The notes: generated by a model not told the origin, from the letters alone. A stretch of DNA of 64,000 bases from VXNF01 sp965116465 (GCA_965116465.1 OZ220687.1:1-64000); one strand, 5' to 3'. Shown: positions 24,621 to 33,823, numbered from the stretch's first letter. Numbers and translations: made by a program.

Positions 24621-25582
24621 TGACCGCGGACCGTTCACCGAACGGAGCGCCGGACTGGCCGCGCCTGGCCGAGTCGCTCGCCGGACAGCTCGCCGAGAGC
24701 CGGGTCGTGCTCGACGCGCCGATCGGCGCGTTGAGCACCTACCGCGTCGGCGGCCCGGCGCGCCTGCTCGTCGAGGTGGGCTCGGCGCCGGACCTGGGGC
24801 ATCTGGCACGCCTCAGGGCGGCGGAGGGTTGGGACGTGCTCGTGATCGGGCTGGGGTCGAACCTGCTCGTGGCCGATTCCGGCTTCGACGGGGTGGCGAT
24901 CCGTCTCGGCAGCGCCTTCGCCACCACCAGCATCGACGGGCCGACGGTCACCGCCGGGGGCGCCACACCTCTTCCGGTGGTGGCTCGGCAATGCGCAGCG
25001 GCAGGGCTCGGAGGATTCGGCTGGGCCGTCGGGGTGCCCGGAAGCGTCGGCGGCGCGGTCCGCATGAACGCCGGTGGGCACGGTTCGGACATGAGCAGGG
25101 TGTTGCAGGGGGCTGACATCGTGGACCTCGCCGCTGGCGGGGAGTGGCGTGCCGGACTCGGGGACCTCGCACTCGGTTACCGCCGCTCGGCCCTCGAGAG
25201 CCATCACGTTGTAGTTGAGGTTGAGCTACGGCTGTGGGCCAGCGACCGGGCACGCGAGGAGGAACACATCCGCGAGATCGTCGGATGGCGTCGCCGCCAC
25301 CAGCCCGGTGGGCCCAACACGGGCTCGGTCTTCACGAATCCGCCCGGGGATTCGGCGGGTCGACTGGTGGAGGCCGCGGGCTGCAAGGGTCTCCGGGTCG
25401 GCTCCGCCGCCGTGTCGGGCCTGCACGCCAACTTCATCCAGGCCGACCCCGGCGGTTCGGCCGAGGACGTCATGGCACTCATGGTGGAGGTGGCGCGACG
25501 CGTCGAGGCACACAGCGGCATTCGACTCCAGCCCGAGACCCACCTGGTGGGCTTCGCGGGACCTTTCGGGAGGCAACCATGA
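24620..25582 (+). CDS. murB: UDP-MurNAc dehydrogenase MurB
   Basis: 320 residues, FAD-dependent. STYRVGGPA, GLGSNLLVAD and GVPGSVGGAVRMNAGG build the flavin site; NTGSVFTNP contains the catalytic Ser; the C-terminal LQPETHLVG holds the acidic residue. It reduces UDP-GlcNAc-enolpyruvate to UDP-MurNAc. The preceding and following genes overlap it by 1-4 bases. Confidence 0.95.
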   Translation: MTADRSPNGAPDWPRLAESLAGQLAESRVVLDAPIGALSTYRVGGPARLLVEVGSAPDLGHLARLRAAEGWDVLVIGLGSNLLVADSGFDGVAIRLGSAFATTSIDGPTVTAGGATPLPVVARQCAAAGLGGFGWAVGVPGSVGGAVRMNAGGHGSDMSRVLQGADIVDLAAGGEWRAGLGDLALGYRRSALESHHVVVEVELRLWASDRAREEEHIREIVGWRRRHQPGGPNTGSVFTNPPGDSAGRLVEAAGCKGLRVGSAAVSGLHANFIQADPGGSAEDVMALMVEVARRVEAHSGIRLQPETHLVGFAGPFGRQP

Positions 25583-26370
25583 CTGTGCACGCACCTGGCC
25601 TTGCACATCCCCGGATCGCCCAGCGACGGGCGGCCGTGGATGCTGCGGCGCAATCCCGGGAGTCTCGTCGACGGCGCTTCCTGTGGCTGGCGCTGGCTCT
25701 GGCGATGACCCTGCTGTGCGGCTACCTGGCGACACGGAGCGAACTGCTCGACGTCGACCGCCTGGAGGTGACCGGAGCACACAGGACCGACGTGGCCGAG
25801 ATCCTCTCGGCGGCCGGGGTACGGACCGGCGAACCGCTCATGGGACTTGACCTCGCCGGCGCCCGGTCGCGCATCGCACGGCTTCCGTGGGTGAAGGAGG
25901 TGTACTCGACGCGGTCCTGGGAGGGCGTGGTGAGGTTCACGGTCACCGAGCGTTCTGCGGTCGCGGCATTGGCGATACCGGGGGCCTGGGCCGTCGTGGA
26001 GGAGAACGGACGGGTCCTGTCGGTCGGACCGGGCATGGCCGAGGCGGCGATACCGATTCTCGGCCTGAATGTCGCCCATGCCACGCCCGGGGATTGGCTC
26101 GACGTGAACCAGCGCGCCGCGGTGGCCGTCGCGAGCGCGCTCTACGAACCCGTCAGATCGGCGGTCCGGGCAATCGAGGTGCGCCCGGACGGGTACGCGC
26201 TCGACCTGCACAACTCCGGCCGGGTGCTGCTGGGAGACGCAGGGGACCTGCCGGCGAAGGTACTGGCGGTGCACACCTTCATCGAACGCGTCGACCTCAG
26301 GTGTCTGGAGACTCTGGACGTTCAGGCGCCGAGCAATCCGGTGTTGACGCGGCGGAATCCGTGTCGATAG
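25579..26370 (+). CDS. ftsQ: Cell division protein FtsQ
   Basis: 263 residues: basic cytoplasmic tail, one transmembrane helix (about 34-54, FLWLALALAMTLLCGYLA), then a POTRA domain (LLDVDRLEVTGAHRTDVAEI) and a beta domain. It scaffolds FtsL/FtsB at the septum. A GGGAGG ribosome binding site precedes the ATG at 25579, which overlaps the murB stop. Confidence 0.92.
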   Translation: MTVHAPGLAHPRIAQRRAAVDAAAQSRESRRRRFLWLALALAMTLLCGYLATRSELLDVDRLEVTGAHRTDVAEILSAAGVRTGEPLMGLDLAGARSRIARLPWVKEVYSTRSWEGVVRFTVTERSAVAALAIPGAWAVVEENGRVLSVGPGMAEAAIPILGLNVAHATPGDWLDVNQRAAVAVASALYEPVRSAVRAIEVRPDGYALDLHNSGRVLLGDAGDLPAKVLAVHTFIERVDLRCLETLDVQAPSNPVLTRRNPCR

Positions 26371-26507
26371 AATTTCTCTTATACAAGAGACTGATATGAA
26401 GCTCAAGTAAAGCTTTAGACAGTCCTGATCCGCCTGGTTCCGGTGAGCCGACCAGGTGACACCCAACAAGCACATGCGGCTCATGCCGCGGGAAGCGGGA
26501 GGATGCT
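26371..26507 (+). promoter_or_regulatory. ftsQ-ftsZ spacer: AT-rich promoter/leader with three hairpins
   Basis: The first half is strikingly AT-rich for this genome. It holds hairpin TCTCTT-atac-AAGAGA (26375-26390), a second AAGCT/AGCTT (26399-26415) and a stronger two-step hairpin CCTGGT...ACCAGG (26433-26456). A ribosome binding site GGGAGGA lies just before the ftsZ GTG. Separate ftsZ promoters in this spacer are known in actinobacteria; the exact -10 here is uncertain (TTATAC or GATATG are candidates). Confidence 0.6.
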
Positions 26508-27599
26508 GTGAGCGCCCCACATCAATACTTGGCCGTCATCAAGGTCGTCGGCGTCGGCGGCGGCGGCGTCAACGCCGTGAACCGGATGATCGAGTCGGGA
26601 CTGCGCGGTGTCGAGTTCGTGGCCGTCAACACGGATGCACAGACGCTGCTCATGAGCGACGCCGACATCAAGATCGACATCGGTCGGGATCTGACCCGCG
26701 GCCTCGGGGCCGGTAGCGATCCCGATGTCGGGGAGTCGGCGGCGAACGCGGCCGCCGAGCACCTGCGGGAGGCGCTCGACGGAGCGGACATGGTCTTCAT
26801 CACCGCCGGCGAAGGCGGTGGTACCGGCACCGGCGGCGCACCGGTGATCGCCGAGATCGCACGCGACCTCGGGGCCCTGACGATCGCGGTCGTGACACGG
26901 CCCTTCCGCTTCGAGGGCCGCAAGCGCGCCGTGCAGGCCGAGCAGGGCATCCAACGACTGAAGGAGAAGGTCGACACGCAGATCGTGATCCCCAACGATC
27001 GTCTGCTCAACGAGGTGTCGGAGGAAACCAGCCTGCTGAACGCGTTCCAGATGGCCGACGACGTGCTGCTCCAGGGAGTGCAGGGGATCACCGATCTCAT
27101 CACGACCCCGGGTCTCATCAACACCGACTTCGCCGACGTGCGTGCGGTGCTGTCCGACGCCGGCTCGGCGCTCATGGGCGTCGGAGCCTCGTCGGGAGAG
27201 GATCGCGCCGCCAGCGCGGCCCGCAAGGCCATCGCCAGCCCCCTCCTGGAGTCCTCGATCGAGGGCGCCCGGGGTCTGCTGCTCACGATCGCCGGCAACG
27301 CCCAGATGGGTCTGCTCGAGGTGACGCAGGCGGCAGAGGTCATCGGCGGTGTCTCCCACGAGGATGCCAACATCATCTTCGGCACCGTCATCGACGAGTC
27401 CCTCGGCGAGGCGATGCGGGTGACGGTTATCGCCGCCGGCTTCGACCGCTGGGAGGAGTCGGGCGGGCGAGCGGACAACGGTGCCGCCTCGGCGCGGCGC
27501 AACCTGCCCGATCCGTTCGCCGAGGCCGACGAGGCCGACGAGGCCGACGACGAGCCCGCCGACGATCTGGACTTGGACATTCCGTCGTTCCTCCGGTGA
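26508..27599 (+). CDS. ftsZ: Cell division GTPase FtsZ
   Basis: 363 residues. The tubulin signature GGGTGTGG is at residues 103-110; VGVGGGGVNAVNRMI at the N-terminus and NTDFADVRAV for the T7 loop are present. The C-terminal tail is an acidic EADEADEADD spacer ending in DLDIPSFLR, the conserved peptide that binds FtsA/SepF-type partners (here SepF). The Z-ring forms at midcell. The GTG start has a strong GGGAGG site. Confidence 0.97.
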   Translation: MSAPHQYLAVIKVVGVGGGGVNAVNRMIESGLRGVEFVAVNTDAQTLLMSDADIKIDIGRDLTRGLGAGSDPDVGESAANAAAEHLREALDGADMVFITAGEGGGTGTGGAPVIAEIARDLGALTIAVVTRPFRFEGRKRAVQAEQGIQRLKEKVDTQIVIPNDRLLNEVSEETSLLNAFQMADDVLLQGVQGITDLITTPGLINTDFADVRAVLSDAGSALMGVGASSGEDRAASAARKAIASPLLESSIEGARGLLLTIAGNAQMGLLEVTQAAEVIGGVSHEDANIIFGTVIDESLGEAMRVTVIAAGFDRWEESGGRADNGAASARRNLPDPFAEADEADEADDEPADDLDLDIPSFLR

Positions 27600-27612
27600 G
27601 GCCGGGCCGGCC

Positions 27613-28284
27613 GTGCTGGCGCTGACGCTGGATCTGAACGGCGCCCACCGCGCCGAGATCCGATTCAGCGACCGGCGCGAGGGCGATTTCTCGGACTGCT
27701 CCCCGCAGCAGCAGGCCTCGCTGGCGGAGGGTCCCTGGACACGGCTTCGCCAGCAGCACGGAGCAGGCGTCGTGACCGTGGCGGCGCCTGGCGACGCCGA
27801 CGGGGTGGCTGCGGATGCCGCGGTCACGGCGAGGAGTGGCGCGGTCCTGACGGTCAGGACCGCCGACTGCGCACCGGTGGCGCTCGTCGCCGCCGAGGGG
27901 ATCGTGGCGGCGGTGCACGCCGGCTGGCGGGGGTTGGCGGCCGGCGTAATCGAGGAGGCGGCGGCGACGGTCCGCCGGCTCGGCGGGCGCCGGCTCCGCG
28001 CCTACGTGGGACCATGCATCCACCCGGAGTGCTACGAGTTCGGGCGTCGACCCCTGGAGGGTCTGGCGCGGCGGCTCGGTCCGGAGATCGTGTCGCGCAC
28101 GGCCTGGGGCGCGCCGGCGCTCGACATCCCCGCGGCGGTCCGTTGCACCCTGCGTCTCGGCGGCATCGAGGACATCATCGAGGCCAACCGTTGTACGTCG
28201 TGCGAAGCGGAGACCTGGTACTCACATCGAGCCCGCGGCGAGTCGGGTCGCCACGTCCTGGCCACATGGATCAGCCCGAGCTGA
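27613..28284 (+). CDS. pgeF: Peptidoglycan editing factor PgeF (YfiH/laccase-domain)
   Basis: 223 residues. The zinc-site motifs VRTADCAPV and VHAGWRGLA plus YVGPCIHPECYE identify the former polyphenol-oxidase/YfiH family. PgeF removes wrongly incorporated L-Ser from peptidoglycan precursors in E. coli. The position right after ftsZ is common in actinobacteria. The GTG at 27613 lies 13 bases after the ftsZ stop; the 3' end overlaps yggS by 19 bases. Confidence 0.88.
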   Translation: MLALTLDLNGAHRAEIRFSDRREGDFSDCSPQQQASLAEGPWTRLRQQHGAGVVTVAAPGDADGVAADAAVTARSGAVLTVRTADCAPVALVAAEGIVAAVHAGWRGLAAGVIEEAAATVRRLGGRRLRAYVGPCIHPECYEFGRRPLEGLARRLGPEIVSRTAWGAPALDIPAAVRCTLRLGGIEDIIEANRCTSCEAETWYSHRARGESGRHVLATWISPS

Positions 28285-28973
28285 ACCGGCGCGTCGCAGG
28301 GATCCGGGCGCGCCTGGCGCTGATTCGCGGGCAGGTCGCGGACGCGGGCGGCGATCCCGACGCCACCAGGATCGTGGCGGTGACGAAGGGGCGTGATCGC
28401 CAGACCGCGGCCGCAGCCGTGGCGGCCGGGCTCAGCGAGCTCGGTGAGAACTACGCGCAGGAGCTTCTGGGCAAGGTTTCGAGCCTGCAGGGGGCGCGCT
28501 GGCACTTCATCGGCAACCTCCAATCCAACAAGGTCCGCCACCTGGCGCCCCATGTCGAACTCTGGCAGAGCGTCGACCGCCCACGCCTGCTGCATGAGAT
28601 CGCTCGGCACAGTCCGGGCGCGCAGGTGCTGGTGCAGATAGCGGCACAGCTCGTGGCGGGCCGGGGCGGGTGCGACCCGGCGACGGCACGGCGGCTCGTC
28701 GCCGAGGCCGGCGACCGGGGACTGCGTCCGATCGGGCTCATGTCGATGGCGCTGCCCGGTCCGCCCGACGAGGTCCGCCGCCAGTTCCGCCAGCTCCGCA
28801 CTCTCGCGGACGAACTCGAACTTCCGGTGCGCAGCATGGGGACCAGTGGTGACTTCACCCTGGCGATCGAGGAGGGCGCGAGCCTCCTGCGCCTCGGGCG
28901 CGTCCTGCTCGACGATCCCCGGACGGTCCGGGAACAAGGGCGTCGCGGTGCCGGGGGGACTACACTTGTGTGA
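28266..28973 (+). CDS. PLP homeostasis protein (YggS family)
   Basis: 235 residues, a fold-type III PLP-binding barrel without a second domain. VAVTKGR contains the PLP lysine; GENYAQELLGK, WHFIGNLQSNKV and the phosphate loop SGDFTLAIEEGASLLRLG follow. The family keeps pyridoxal phosphate levels balanced. It normally sits between pgeF and sepF in gram-positive dcw clusters, as here. Confidence 0.92.
   Translation: MDQPELNRRVAGIRARLALIRGQVADAGGDPDATRIVAVTKGRDRQTAAAAVAAGLSELGENYAQELLGKVSSLQGARWHFIGNLQSNKVRHLAPHVELWQSVDRPRLLHEIARHSPGAQVLVQIAAQLVAGRGGCDPATARRLVAEAGDRGLRPIGLMSMALPGPPDEVRRQFRQLRTLADELELPVRSMGTSGDFTLAIEEGASLLRLGRVLLDDPRTVREQGRRGAGGTTLV
28961..28966 (+). promoter_or_regulatory. Candidate -10 (TACACT) for sepF
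   Basis: TACACT lies inside the last codons of yggS. A start near 28973 would give sepF a leader of about 150 bases that includes a near-palindrome GTCGGGGCCCGAC at about 29069. Moderate evidence only. Confidence 0.35.
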
Positions 28974-29126
28974 ACAACGAGGTGCGATGCAAATGCCCCA
29001 AACGACGCCGCAGACGAACGGCGCTTCGGCACCGATAGCTATGGACAAGTCGCAGAACCGCCGCCGGTCGGGGCCCGACACGGGGCGGATCATCCGCACG
29101 ACTCGCACATCCCTGGAGGAAAGCCC

Positions 29127-29654
29127 ATGTCGGCCCTGAAGTCCTTCGTGAACTGGTTGGGCCTGGGGCCCGACGAGGGAGAACCGTACGCCGGCCATCT
29201 CGGCGCGCCCCAGCGGGGACACCCCGGAGTCGATCCCTACGGTGCGGCGCCGCCGGATCGCTCGCCGATGGCCGTCGAGCCGGCCGCGGTCGCCGAGCCC
29301 GTGGGCCTTGCCGCCGTGAGGCCCGCCGGCGAACCGGTCACTGCCGAACCGGTCGTCCGGCCGGCGGTTGCGCATCCTCGCTCGGCGACGACCGCCGTGC
29401 GACCGATCGTGGTCTCGCCTGCGGTCTTCGACGAGGCCCAGGAGGTAGGCGACCACTTCAAGCAGCGCCAGCCGGTGATCGTGAACCTCCAGGACGCCAG
29501 CAGCGATTTGCGCCGCAGGCTGGTCGATTTCGCCGCGGGGCTGTGCTACGCCCTCGACGGTCAGGTGGAGCGGGTGACCCCCGGCGTCTACCTGCTCACG
29601 CCGAGCGACGTGCGGGTGGCCCTCGAGGAACGGAATCTTCCCACCGACTCCTGA
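29127..29654 (+). CDS. sepF: Cell division protein SepF
   Basis: 175 residues. An N-terminal MSALKSFVNWLGLG amphipathic helix binds membrane; a long Pro/Ala/Val-rich linker follows; the C-terminal SepF domain (about 90-170) has RQPVIVNLQDASSDLRRRLVD and LDGQVERVTPGVYLLTP. It tethers FtsZ to the membrane in bacteria lacking FtsA. A GGAGGAAAG site precedes the ATG. Confidence 0.93.
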   Translation: MSALKSFVNWLGLGPDEGEPYAGHLGAPQRGHPGVDPYGAAPPDRSPMAVEPAAVAEPVGLAAVRPAGEPVTAEPVVRPAVAHPRSATTAVRPIVVSPAVFDEAQEVGDHFKQRQPVIVNLQDASSDLRRRLVDFAAGLCYALDGQVERVTPGVYLLTPSDVRVALEERNLPTDS

Positions 29655-29672
29655 AACCCGAGCCGCGGAACC

Positions 29673-29924
29673 GTGGTCGTCCTCTGCTGGCTCCTCCTGC
29701 TGTATGCGCTTGCGTTCCTGGCCCGCGCCCTGCTGAGTTGGTTCCCGATCCGGCCCGACGGAGTGGCCGCCACCGTCGCCGGAGGCCTCATCATGGTCAC
29801 GGATCCGCTCCTGCGACCGCTGCGCCGGCTGCTGCGGCCGCTGCGCGTGGGGGCGGTGGCTCTGGACTTCGCGCCCACGATCGTGATGGTGGTGTTGTTC
29901 TACGTGCGATCACGCATCTGCTGA
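29673..29924 (+). CDS. YggT family membrane protein
   Basis: 83 residues with two transmembrane helices (LCWLLLLYALAFLARALLSW and a C-terminal one) joined by the family core TDPLLRPLRRLLRPL. YggT proteins follow sepF in many dcw clusters; their function is not settled, with osmotic or division roles proposed. The GTG lies 18 bases after sepF. Confidence 0.85.
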   Translation: MVVLCWLLLLYALAFLARALLSWFPIRPDGVAATVAGGLIMVTDPLLRPLRRLLRPLRVGAVALDFAPTIVMVVLFYVRSRIC

Positions 29925-29969
29925 GCCTCAGGCCGGGATTGGATTCCGGCTCATCGCGCCGGTGGGCAC

Positions 29970-29975
29970 TACGGT
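29970..29975 (+). promoter_or_regulatory. -10 element TACGGT, leaderless start of divIVA
   Basis: TACGGT ends 7 bases before the GTG at 29983. It argues for that start over the in-frame GTG at 29962 and gives divIVA its own promoter at the end of the cluster. Confidence 0.55.
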
Positions 29976-29982
29976 TGCATCC

Positions 29983-30525
29983 GTGGAACTCTCGCCCGAG
30001 GTGCTGCGGGAAGCGCGGTTCACCGAGCGCTTCCGCGGTTACGACGCCGCCGAAGTGGACGCCTACCTGAGCGAGGTGGCCGAAGCTCTCGAGGAACTCG
30101 TCGCCGAGCAGAGCGAGCCGATGGCGGCACTGGCCGCCGAGCGGGCGCGGCTGGCGATCGAGCAGGTCCGCCAGGAGACGCTCGAGGAGATCGCGGGGCT
30201 GCAGAGTCGCCGCGACGAATTGGCGCAGGCGATTGCGGATCTGCGGTCGCTGCTTGCGGACCGCCGCCAGGGGCTGGTCGAGGCACTGGCGTTGATCGAT
30301 ACCGCCGGTGAGCCGGCCACGGAAGCCGCTGACGGCACGGCGACCGAGGGCGTCCCGGAGTTCGAGGCAGGCGCCGAGCGGGATGATGAGGCAGGCACCG
30401 AGCGGGATGACGACGGGGCCGCAGAGGCGGATCCCGAGTCAGCAGGTGAAGAAGGGCCGGAGACGGACAGTTTTCTGGCCCGACTCGAGCGGGCGGCGGC
30501 CGAGAGCGGAGAATCCTCCGGCTAG
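29983..30525 (+). CDS. divIVA: DivIVA-domain protein (Wag31-like, short)
   Basis: 180 residues. The N-terminal DivIVA lipid-binding domain is seen as ARFTERFRGYDAAEVDAYLS, followed by a coiled coil to about residue 105 and an acidic disordered tail. Actinobacterial DivIVA/Wag31 marks curved membrane at poles and directs wall growth, but it normally has a second, longer coiled coil; here that is replaced by the acidic tail containing an 8-residue tandem duplication (EAGAERDD/EAGTERDD). It may therefore be a SepIVA-type or reduced paralogue. Confidence 0.8.
   Translation: MELSPEVLREARFTERFRGYDAAEVDAYLSEVAEALEELVAEQSEPMAALAAERARLAIEQVRQETLEEIAGLQSRRDELAQAIADLRSLLADRRQGLVEALALIDTAGEPATEAADGTATEGVPEFEAGAERDDEAGTERDDDGAAEADPESAGEEGPETDSFLARLERAAAESGESSG
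30364..30411 (+). repeat. 24-bp tandem repeat in divIVA
   Basis: Two 24-base units (30364-30387 and 30388-30411), nearly identical, encode EAGAERDD and EAGTERDD in the acidic tail. Likely replication slippage in a disordered region. Confidence 0.8.
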
Positions 30526-30528
30526 CGG

Positions 30529-33500
30529 CTAGGTCGCGCCCGCCGCGCTGCGGGCGATGGCGAAACGGATCTCCTGCCCGTCGATACTGGCGGTCCCGGC
30601 GTCGCCGCAGTCTCGGAGATCGGTGTGCCGAACCTCGGTGGCGAGCACCTGGTCGGCCACGTACCGGGCGTGCGGCGCGAGGGCCGCGGCGAGATCGGCA
30701 GGCAGGTCGAGATCCAGATCGATGCGGTCCGAGACGTGCAGCCCGCGATCACGGCGCCCCTGCTGCAGGATCCGCACCAGGTGGCGCGCCGTCCCCTCGG
30801 CGCGCAGCTCGTCGTCCAGGGCGACGTCGAGGGTCACGACGAGGTCGGCCGTCCGCAATGCTGCGCTGGGGCGGTCATCCGCGGTTTCCAGGACCAACTC
30901 GTACTGGTCCGCGCTGAGGCTCTGGTTGGCGACGGTGATCGTGCCTTCGGGCTCGCGGGTCCACTCGCCGGAGCGGGCCGCGGCCATGACCGCCTGGGTC
31001 GCCGGACCCAGCAGCGGCCCGAGGACCTCGCCTCGGGGGCGCAGCACGAAGCGTGTGTCCTCGTCGAGCTCGGGGGTCAGCACGAGGGACTTCACGTTGA
31101 TCTCGGCGGCGATGAGGTCTGTGAACGGAGCCAGGGTCGTGGCGTCGCGACCGGCGACCCGAGCCGACCGGAGCGGCTGGCGCGCCGGTAGACCGCGGGC
31201 GACGCGCACCCCCAGTGCTGCCGAGCAGACCTCGCGTGCCCGGTCCATGACACCCACCAGGTCGTCGTCATCGGGCAGGAGGTCCGCGTCGGGCCAGTCG
31301 CAGAGGTGCACGCTGGTGCCCCCGCCGAGGCCGCGGTGGATCGACTCACAAATGAGCGGGAGGAGAGGCGCCGCCACCTGCACGAGCGTCACGAGGACCG
31401 TGTACAGCGTGTCGTAGGCGGCCTGCTTGTCAGCGGGGTCGGCCTCGGTCGCCGGCGCCCAGAACCGGTCGCGACTACGACGGATGTACCAGTTGTTCAC
31501 GGTGCCGAGGAAGGCCTCGATCTCCGCGCAGGCTCCCGGCAGGTCGTAGGAATCGAGCCGGTCGGCCACCTCCGCGACGAGATTGCGGGTCTTCGCCAGC
31601 ACGTAGCGGTCCAACACCTCGGTGGAGGTGACGTTCCAGGTGCCCCGGGACCGGTCCGCGTTGGCGTACATGCAGAAGAACACGTAGGCATTCCAGAGCG
31701 GTCGCAGCACGCCCCGCACGACGGCGTCGATGCCCTCGTCGCTCATGCGCAGATCGCCGCCGCGCAGCACCGGCGAGGACATCAGGTACCAGCGCAGGGC
31801 GTCGGCCCCCTGCCTGGTGAAGATGACCTCCGGATCGGTGTAGTTGCGCAACCGCTTCGAGAGCTTCGCGCCGTCGGCGGCCAGCACCACACCGTGGCAC
31901 ACGGCGTTGCGGAACGGTGGCCGGTCGAACAGCGCCGTGGCCAGGACGTGCAGCGTGTAGAACCAGCCCCGCGTCTGGTTCACGTACTCCACGATGAAGT
32001 CGGCCGGGAAGTGGTCCTCGAACCACTCCTTGTTCTCGAAGGGATAGTGCACCTGCGCGTAGGGCATGGAGCCGGACTCGAACCAGCAGTCCAGCACCTC
32101 GGGAACGCGGCGCATGACCGAGCGGCCCGTCGGATCGTCGGGGTTGGGCCGCGTGAGGGAGTCGACGAACGGCCGATGCAGATCGTCGGGGCGGATCCCG
32201 AAGTCACGCTCGATCTCCGCGAGGCTCCCGTAGACGTCGACCCGCGGATGGGCCGGATCGTCCGAGCGCCACACCGGCACCGGCGAGCCCCAGAACCGAT
32301 TGCGGCTGATCGACCAGTCGCGGGCCCCCTCCAACCAGTTGCCGAACCGCCCGTCGCGCACGTGCGCGGGGATCCAGTTGATCTGCCGGTTCAGTTCCAC
32401 CATCCGGTCCCGGATGGCCGTCACGCGCACGTACCACGAGTTGACGGCGCGGTAGATGACCGGCGTGTCGGTGCGCCAGCAATGCGGGTAGTTGTGCACG
32501 TGCGTGTCGTGGCGGACGATGAGGCCGCGTTCCTTCAGCGCGGCGATGATCGATGGGTTGGCGTCGAACACGTTCAGACCCGCCCAGTCGGTGACCTCCG
32601 CCGTGAAGCGACCCTGGTCGTCGACGGGCACCACGACGCCGATTCCGGCCTCGGTGCAGAGCAGTTGATCGTCCTCGCCGAAGCCGGGTGCCATGTGCAC
32701 GATCCCGGTGCCCTCGGCGGTGTCCACGAAATCCGCGCCGAGCACGGTGAACCCGCCCGGCGCCCCCGCGAAGTACTCGAACAGGGGCTCGTAGCGCCGG
32801 CCGATGAGATCGCGTCCTCGCACGGTGCCGGCCGGCCGCGTGTCGCCGAGCTGGCGGGAGTAGCGCTCCACGGCGTCGGCGGCGAGCACGTGGCGTCGCG
32901 GGCCGTCGCCGGTCGCCTCCTCCAGCACCGCGTAGGTCGTCCCGGGGTCGACCGCCAGCGCCAGGTTGGACGGCAGGGTCCACGGTGTGGTCGTCCACGC
33001 CCACAGGTACAGCGGGGCAGGATCACCCGGGGCGGCGACGAGGCGGAAGGCGACCGTGATGGCGGGGTCGGTGCGCGGTCGTGTGGCGTCGTCCATGCGG
33101 ATCTCGAAGTTGGACAGCGGCGTCTCGGCTCCCCAGGAGTACGGCAACACCCGGTGGGATTCGTAGACGAGGTCCTTCTCCCAGAGGCGCTTGAAGGCCC
33201 ACAGCACGCTCTCCATGAACGGCAGGTCCATGGTCTTGTAGTCGTTCTCGAAGTCGACCCAGCGCGCCTGGCGGTTGACGTAGCGCTGCCACTCGTCGGT
33301 GTACCGCATCACCGAACTGCGGCAGTGGGCGTTGAATCGTTCGATCCCGTAGGCGGTGATCTCCCGCCGCCCGGAGACCCCCAGCTCCTTCTCCGCCTCC
33401 ATCTCCGGTGGCAGACCGTGGCAGTCCCAGCCGAATCGCCGCTCGACCCGCTGGCCGCGCATCGTGCGGTAGCGCGGGATCACGTCCTTCACGTATCCGG

Positions 33501-33711
33501 TGAGCAGGTTCCCGGTGTGGGGGAGCCCGTTGGCGAACGGGGGACCGTCGTAGAAGACGTACTCGTTGGCGCCGCCGACGCCGGCGGGGCGATTCTCGAC
33601 GGAGGCCTTGAAGGTGCCCTCGGATTCCCAGAGCCGCAGGACCTCGGACTCGATGCCCGCCAGATCGGGTTGGGGGTCCACGTCCGGGTAGCGCGGCGGC
33701 TTTGGGCTCAT
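30529..33711 (-). CDS. ileS: Isoleucyl-tRNA synthetase
   Basis: 1060 residues, class I synthetase. The HIGH-type motif is PHTGN (in FANGLPHTGNLLTG), the editing domain contains TTPWTLPSNLA, and the KMSKS-type loop is KLSKR (DGAKLSKRLRNY). The overall type resembles the eukaryote-like IleRS common in actinobacteria. Its C-terminus faces divIVA with three bases between stops. The ATG at 33711 is chosen over an upstream in-frame ATG at 33789 because homology begins after it and a -10 element precedes it. Confidence 0.95.
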   Translation of the reverse strand: MSPKPPRYPDVDPQPDLAGIESEVLRLWESEGTFKASVENRPAGVGGANEYVFYDGPPFANGLPHTGNLLTGYVKDVIPRYRTMRGQRVERRFGWDCHGLPPEMEAEKELGVSGRREITAYGIERFNAHCRSSVMRYTDEWQRYVNRQARWVDFENDYKTMDLPFMESVLWAFKRLWEKDLVYESHRVLPYSWGAETPLSNFEIRMDDATRPRTDPAITVAFRLVAAPGDPAPLYLWAWTTTPWTLPSNLALAVDPGTTYAVLEEATGDGPRRHVLAADAVERYSRQLGDTRPAGTVRGRDLIGRRYEPLFEYFAGAPGGFTVLGADFVDTAEGTGIVHMAPGFGEDDQLLCTEAGIGVVVPVDDQGRFTAEVTDWAGLNVFDANPSIIAALKERGLIVRHDTHVHNYPHCWRTDTPVIYRAVNSWYVRVTAIRDRMVELNRQINWIPAHVRDGRFGNWLEGARDWSISRNRFWGSPVPVWRSDDPAHPRVDVYGSLAEIERDFGIRPDDLHRPFVDSLTRPNPDDPTGRSVMRRVPEVLDCWFESGSMPYAQVHYPFENKEWFEDHFPADFIVEYVNQTRGWFYTLHVLATALFDRPPFRNAVCHGVVLAADGAKLSKRLRNYTDPEVIFTRQGADALRWYLMSSPVLRGGDLRMSDEGIDAVVRGVLRPLWNAYVFFCMYANADRSRGTWNVTSTEVLDRYVLAKTRNLVAEVADRLDSYDLPGACAEIEAFLGTVNNWYIRRSRDRFWAPATEADPADKQAAYDTLYTVLVTLVQVAAPLLPLICESIHRGLGGGTSVHLCDWPDADLLPDDDDLVGVMDRAREVCSAALGVRVARGLPARQPLRSARVAGRDATTLAPFTDLIAAEINVKSLVLTPELDEDTRFVLRPRGEVLGPLLGPATQAVMAAARSGEWTREPEGTITVANQSLSADQYELVLETADDRPSAALRTADLVVTLDVALDDELRAEGTARHLVRILQQGRRDRGLHVSDRIDLDLDLPADLAAALAPHARYVADQVLATEVRHTDLRDCGDAGTASIDGQEIRFAIARSAAGAT

Positions 33712-33719
33712 GGCGGAAG

Positions 33720-33725
33720 AAAATA
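33720..33725 (-). promoter_or_regulatory. -10 element TATTTT before ileS
   Basis: TATTTT on the minus strand ends 8 bases before the ileS ATG, between arms of a GGCGG/CCGCC hairpin. No T-box leader, common for ileS elsewhere, is visible. Confidence 0.45.
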
Positions 33726-33823
33726 CCGCCGAAGTGAGCGACCCGGCATTCTCGGGCACCGGGGGTGAGCGCGGGTCGTGGCGGGACACCGGAGCACTCC
33801 GGGGGGCGAGGGGGCCCGGCGGC

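Noticed and set aside
30557..33768. Long plus-strand frames opposite ileS
   Set aside because: ileS is certain by its motifs across the whole length; the opposite frames show no homology or starts with signals.
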